Source: Candidatus Gastranaerophilales bacterium (lineage in GTDB: Bacteria; Cyanobacteriota; Vampirovibrionia; Gastranaerophilales; Gastranaerophilaceae). From it: a stretch of 64,000 nt of DNA. Below the pieces are notes generated by a model, which searched no databases, was not told where the DNA came from, and was given only the letters and a program-made list of their open reading frames with translations. Below are positions 60,209 to 64,000 of this stretch, in pieces. The stretch's first letter is position 1, and each line of letters starts with the position of its first letter. The stretch spans positions 1 through 64,000 of the forward strand of contig CALVCA010000001.1 in assembly GCA_944325895.1 (NCBI GenBank), given 5' to 3'. Made by a program: the position numbers and the translations under genes.

Positions 60209-61023
60209 AATTATTTAAAAAATCAATTAAAATTACTAATGATAATATAATACTTGCCACACCGCTTGTTCTGTTTATGTGGATTTTAAGCCTGTATTTA
60301 GGATTTTCTAAAATGACCGTAAATTCAACGGCTTTATTTCTACTCTCGGGCATTACAGTATTATTTATGCTGGGTGCATTTTTTGCTGCCTGGTTTTATA
60401 TGGTTAAAAAAGCCGTAAAACTTTCTAAAGAAGTGTTTGTTTTAGATGAAGACAGAGTTAAAGCGACTTTCAATCTTATAAAAACAATGCCGGCGGGGGT
60501 TGGAAAATATTTTTTACCGTTTTTAGGCATGATTGTTTTATCTGTTATCATTGTATCAGTTGCCGGACTTGGAATTTTCCATTTAGGTATGACTTTAATA
60601 GGACCTTTAGATCTTGACCCCAACCAATTAAAAGATGTTTTGACATCAGCTGCAGATATGAAAGCTTTTTTAGATTCATTATCTTTTGAACAGCTTTTAA
60701 AATTAAACAACTGGAATATGTTATTTTTAGCTGCATCATCTTTATTTGCATTTTTATTTATGCTATGGGCTCCTGAAATAGTTTACAAAACAAAAAATCC
60801 TTTTGCGGCTCTTTATTTTTCAATTAAAAAACTCTTTGCTAAATTTTGGAAGTCATTGCAGCTGTTTATATTCATTACGGTAATGAACTTTATTCTCACA
60901 TTTATCAATACTTTTTCACTTATTAATGTAATATTTTACTTTGTAATGCTTGTAATTTACTTTTATTTTATTGTTTATGTTGTTGTGTTAATATTTTCAT
61001 ATTATGACAAAGAATTTGAATAA
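60202..61023 (+). CDS. Unrecognised multi-pass membrane protein
   Basis: 273 residues from a TTG with GAGGAG about 8 nt before it. About six hydrophobic helices are visible (residues 18-35, 45-65, 95-125, 170-190, 215-245, 245-270). There are short polar loops and no transporter signature that I recognise. It overlaps the DUF2229 gene by 7 nt and miaA by 20 nt, so it belongs to the same long operon. Function unknown. Confidence 0.8.
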   Translation: MLELFKKSIKITNDNIILATPLVLFMWILSLYLGFSKMTVNSTALFLLSGITVLFMLGAFFAAWFYMVKKAVKLSKEVFVLDEDRVKATFNLIKTMPAGVGKYFLPFLGMIVLSVIIVSVAGLGIFHLGMTLIGPLDLDPNQLKDVLTSAADMKAFLDSLSFEQLLKLNNWNMLFLAASSLFAFLFMLWAPEIVYKTKNPFAALYFSIKKLFAKFWKSLQLFIFITVMNFILTFINTFSLINVIFYFVMLVIYFYFIVYVVVLIFSYYDKEFE

Positions 61024-61870
61024 AGTAATAGCGGTAGTAGGTCCGACAGCAAGCGGCAAAACCGCACACGCAGTCAATTTAGCACAAAAAATAGGCGGAG
61101 AAATTATTTCTGCTGATTCAAGGCTTGTTTATAAAGGTTTTGATATTGGAACTGCAAAGCCGACATTAGATGAAAGAATGGGCATACCGCATTACATGAT
61201 TGATATTGTTGAACCTGAAATTGAATATTCAGCAGGAGCATATATTAAAGAAGCCGACAAAATCATATCAAAGATTTTATCACGGGGAAAAGTACCGATA
61301 GTTGCAGGCGGAACAGGATTATATATAAATATGTTATTAATGGACTATAACATGCCGGATGCCGCACCTGATAAAGATTTAAGAGAAAAACTAAAATCAC
61401 ACGAAAACCCTTATCAAATATTATATGAGCTTGATTCCAATTATGCACAGAAAATTGACAAAAATGACAGAAAAAAAATTATACGTGCAATAGAAATTAT
61501 AAAAGCAACCGGCAAATCAGTTGAGCAGAATATAACAGAGTCAAAAAAATATGACGTTGAATGGATAGGACTTAATTTTCCGAGAAACGAATTATACGAC
61601 CGGATTAACCTGAGAGTAGACAAAATGATAAAAGACGGTTTGGTTGAAGAAACTGAATATTTGTTAAAAAAACATGGCAGAATTAATAATATATTATATA
61701 CAATAGGTTATCAAGAAATAACAGGATACCTTGACGGTGTATTGACATTAAATGAAGCAACGGATAAACTAAAACAAAATACGAGAAGATACGCAAAACG
61801 CCAGCTAACCTGGTTTAGAAAAAATCCAAAAATCAAATGGAACTTTTATCCTGAAAAGTTGAAAAAATAG
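61004..61870 (+). CDS. miaA: tRNA dimethylallyltransferase
   Basis: 288 residues. VVGPTASGKTAHAVNLA (P-loop), EIISADSRLVYKGFDIGTAKPTLDE, VAGGTGLYINMLL, NDRKKIIRAIEI and TRRYAKRQLTWFRK are diagnostic. It adds dimethylallyl to A37 of tRNAs reading UNN codons, including the tRNA-Leu(TAA) in this window. The start ATG lies within the upstream membrane protein gene, with a weak ribosome site, so coupling is likely. Confidence 0.96.
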   Translation: MTKNLNKVIAVVGPTASGKTAHAVNLAQKIGGEIISADSRLVYKGFDIGTAKPTLDERMGIPHYMIDIVEPEIEYSAGAYIKEADKIISKILSRGKVPIVAGGTGLYINMLLMDYNMPDAAPDKDLREKLKSHENPYQILYELDSNYAQKIDKNDRKKIIRAIEIIKATGKSVEQNITESKKYDVEWIGLNFPRNELYDRINLRVDKMIKDGLVEETEYLLKKHGRINNILYTIGYQEITGYLDGVLTLNEATDKLKQNTRRYAKRQLTWFRKNPKIKWNFYPEKLKK

Positions 61871-61904
61871 CTAAAATTTGATAATATAAATAGGGGATTG
61901 TGTA

Positions 61905-64000
61905 ATGGAAAAATTTAAAAAAGCAGGGCTTATAACAGGAATAATAATATTAACGGCATATATAATTTTTTTAATACTGCCATTTATATTATCACCGATA
62001 TTGAATTCCTATAAAGACGAAATTGCAGTACTTGTTAAAGAATCAACAGGATATGATGTAAAACTGGAAAAGTTAGGTGTTGTCACAGGTTTTAATCTTT
62101 CAGCAGGCATAAGTATCGGTAGTGTTGAATTTATGATACCCGGAGGTGAAGAATTTTTATCAGCTGAAAAATTCAAGGCAAAAATCGCATTACTTCCCCT
62201 TTTAATCGGTAAAATTGAAGCTGATTCAATAACGGTTGATAACTTATACGCATATCTAAAAATCCGCCCTGACGGTCACTTATTAATAGAAGAATATTTA
62301 CCGCAGCCTGATCCGGATAAACCTGCACAAAATATGCAGCCAATGCCTTTCAAACTCTCCAATCATCTGCCTGATATTATTGCAAAAAGTTATGATATAA
62401 CTTTAGCTGATACAAAATCTGAATATACAATTTCGGGACAAGATTTAAAACTTACTGACTTTATTTTGGATAAAAAATTCAAATTTTCGACTAAAGGCTT
62501 TATCACACTAAATTCGATAAAACAATTTACCTATGATATAAAACTGTACAATAAAATAATGCCTGAAATATCTTTAAATGATATGGTATCTAATTCTGAA
62601 AGCAGCAATAATAATACGACATTTCCTATTTTAGACATTTTTAAAGCTATAAATAAATCACGTCTTAGTGCTGATTTAACAGCTGATTTAACATCATCGG
62701 GCAGTTTTGAGTCGCCTGATGTCAATGGTAAATTAAATATTGACAACATATCTTTACTGGTTGACGGCAAGCCTCTGCCAAAAAGTTTTTTTCATATGAA
62801 TGCTAAAAAAAATAACATTGATTTAGATTTGAATTTATATACGGCAAATAACGAAAAAACTCTCTTAAAAGGTAATTTTAAAACAGGGAAAAATCCTAAA
62901 ATCGATATGAATTTTGTGTCGGATACACAAATCAATAATATTTTCAGAATAATAAACAGCCTTGCCAAAGCGTTTAACTATAATGATTTGGAAACTCTTA
63001 CGGCAAATGGCAGTATCAGCTCAAATTTCAACATAAAATCCGACTTAAAACACGTAAAATCATCAGGTTACATAAAAATACCTTCAGCCGATATAAATTA
63101 CGGACAATACAATTTAGCACTAAACAATATAACTGCAGACATTGATTTAAACAACATGATTAATATTAAAAATGCAGGATTTGAAATAAAAGAACATCCG
63201 CTGAGGATTAACGGCACCATAAAAAATGATTCACAAACAGACATACATGTATTTGCCGAAAAATTACCTCTAAAAGGAGTAATAGCCGCTGCAGGACAGG
63301 TGCAAATATTAAAAGATAATAAAATCAATTCAGGCACATTATCATTAGATGCCACAGCTACAGGCAAATTAACAAATATTACACCGTCTGTCACACTTTC
63401 CGTTAACGACGTAAATATAAAAAATAAACCCGCAAACACACGTATTACTTTGAATAATGCAGACTTTACAGTAATTCCCGAAGATAAAAAATTTAACGGC
63501 AATTTAGCGTTAAATAATTTAAAAATAACAAATCCGGCTGCTGTTTTAAATATTCCTGACACAAACGTAGTAATAGGGGACAAAAATATTGATATAAAAC
63601 AGGCTTATGTGCTTTTAAACAATTCAAGAATAGATATAACCGGCGGAATTAAAAATTACTTGAATGATAAACTTAAAATAGAGCTTACGGCAAACGGATT
63701 TTTGCTGGCGGACGATATCAGTAAAATGCTGCCTGAGGAATTTCAGCCTGCATCTAAAGGAAAACTGCCGTTAAATATAACAGTAACAGGGGATAAAAAA
63801 GTTCAAGATATCCTATTTAATATAACGGCAACACCTTCAAATTATGCGGCAATACTTGATATTGACCTATTAAAAGGGAAAACCACCGTAATCAATTCCA
63901 ATATAAGAATTATGGATGATTCCGCTAAATTTACGGATACATACATATCGGGCGGTAATGTTCAGATAGCAACACTGGAAGGCGGAATAAATAGTCTTTC
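61905..64000 (+). CDS. AsmA-like envelope protein, truncated by the window end
   Basis: 698 codons are open from ATG 61905, with TAGGGGAT upstream, to the window end; the 3' part is missing. One N-terminal membrane helix (about 8-30) precedes SYKDEIAVLVKESTGYDVKLEKLGV, then many beta-strand repeats of the kind in AsmA/TamB/DUF748 proteins (SADSITVDNLYAYLKI-like, LKGNFKTG, LTANGSISSNF, ITGGIKNYLNDKLKIELTANGF). Such bridge-like proteins help move phospholipids to the outer membrane, implying a diderm envelope. It follows miaA by 34 nt. Confidence 0.85.
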   Translation, partial: MEKFKKAGLITGIIILTAYIIFLILPFILSPILNSYKDEIAVLVKESTGYDVKLEKLGVVTGFNLSAGISIGSVEFMIPGGEEFLSAEKFKAKIALLPLLIGKIEADSITVDNLYAYLKIRPDGHLLIEEYLPQPDPDKPAQNMQPMPFKLSNHLPDIIAKSYDITLADTKSEYTISGQDLKLTDFILDKKFKFSTKGFITLNSIKQFTYDIKLYNKIMPEISLNDMVSNSESSNNNTTFPILDIFKAINKSRLSADLTADLTSSGSFESPDVNGKLNIDNISLLVDGKPLPKSFFHMNAKKNNIDLDLNLYTANNEKTLLKGNFKTGKNPKIDMNFVSDTQINNIFRIINSLAKAFNYNDLETLTANGSISSNFNIKSDLKHVKSSGYIKIPSADINYGQYNLALNNITADIDLNNMINIKNAGFEIKEHPLRINGTIKNDSQTDIHVFAEKLPLKGVIAAAGQVQILKDNKINSGTLSLDATATGKLTNITPSVTLSVNDVNIKNKPANTRITLNNADFTVIPEDKKFNGNLALNNLKITNPAAVLNIPDTNVVIGDKNIDIKQAYVLLNNSRIDITGGIKNYLNDKLKIELTANGFLLADDISKMLPEEFQPASKGKLPLNITVTGDKKVQDILFNITATPSNYAAILDIDLLKGKTTVINSNIRIMDDSAKFTDTYISGGNVQIATLEGGINSL

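Overview
The window is about 64 kb of AT-rich bacterial chromosome with densely packed genes, short overlaps, Shine-Dalgarno sequences of the AAGGA/GAGG type and the standard code (TGA is used as a stop). The best guess is a gut-type, non-photosynthetic relative of cyanobacteria (Melainabacteria/Vampirovibrionia, order Gastranaerophilales; my confidence is about 0.7). This rests on the mixture of CHASE2-adenylate cyclase, AMIN-like, PilZ and AI-2E proteins, the absence of photosynthesis genes, and several unrecognised proteins with short N-terminal hydrophobic-F-x-G/A tags that I associate with this order. Desulfoferrodoxin, ferritin, a 4Fe-4S ferredoxin, a CoA-disulfide-reductase-type flavoprotein and radical-SAM/Fe-S proteins point to an anaerobe coping with oxygen stress. 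No rRNA operon, CRISPR array, IS element, integrase or phage module was seen.

Layout. 1-8.6 kb: the edge of a lineage protein, an alpha-glucan phosphorylase homologue lacking the PLP lysine, a zincin-like protein, a PLP lyase, a VWA protein, a two-HKD phospholipase-D-like protein, a YdjC deacetylase and a GT2 glycosyltransferase. 8.56-8.86 kb: a large-form SRP RNA with its own promoter. 8.9-11.4 kb: a type IV prepilin-like N-terminus fused to about 30 YadA-like head repeats and a peptidase S74 chaperone, with a G10 tract inside codons 6-10 that could switch the gene on and off. 11.5-18.9 kb: ferritin/desulfoferrodoxin, a hybrid kinase/response regulator/lipoprotein operon, small proteins and UDP-GlcNAc 2-epimerase. 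18.9-20.7 kb: a glutaredoxin-like protein overlapping a divergent hybrid-cluster-protein homologue that has lost most metal ligands. 20.7-21.8 kb: rpsL-rpsG with a structured leader. 21.8-31.4 kb: histidine phosphatase, B12-type radical SAM, AI-2E permease, homoserine kinase, an MnmC-like methyltransferase coupled to an FAD oxidoreductase, a CoA-disulfide reductase and small proteins. 31.5-36.8 kb: thiC, an orphan sugar ABC permease, phosphomannomutase and a tandem paralogue pair whose first SD sits in a perfect hairpin. 36.9-39.7 kb: rpsE-rpmD-rplO-secY. 39.8-45.8 kb: PilZ/decarboxylase-like/HEAT/patatin genes, tRNA-Leu, and an eda-kinase-csaB operon. 45.8-52.4 kb: CHASE2 cyclase, recG, pnp. 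52.4-64 kb: an 842-residue unknown protein, PfkB kinase, tandem USP, a sigma factor coupled to gcvPB and a DUF2229 protein, miaA, and a truncated AsmA-like protein.

How the parts fit. Housekeeping genes (SRP RNA, S7/S12, S5/L30/L15/SecY, PNPase, RecG, MiaA) are interleaved with envelope functions (CsaB, WecB, GT2, YdjC, AsmA-like) and signalling (hybrid kinase, LuxR-type regulator, cAMP-type cyclase, PilZ). The str and spc ribosomal operons are fragmented. The most unusual material is the phase-variable-looking prepilin/S74 surface protein, the glutaredoxin plus degenerate Hcp pair, the lysine-less phosphorylase, and the tagged lineage proteins with a hairpin-occluded RBS. All motif alignments were made from memory by eye, without database searches.
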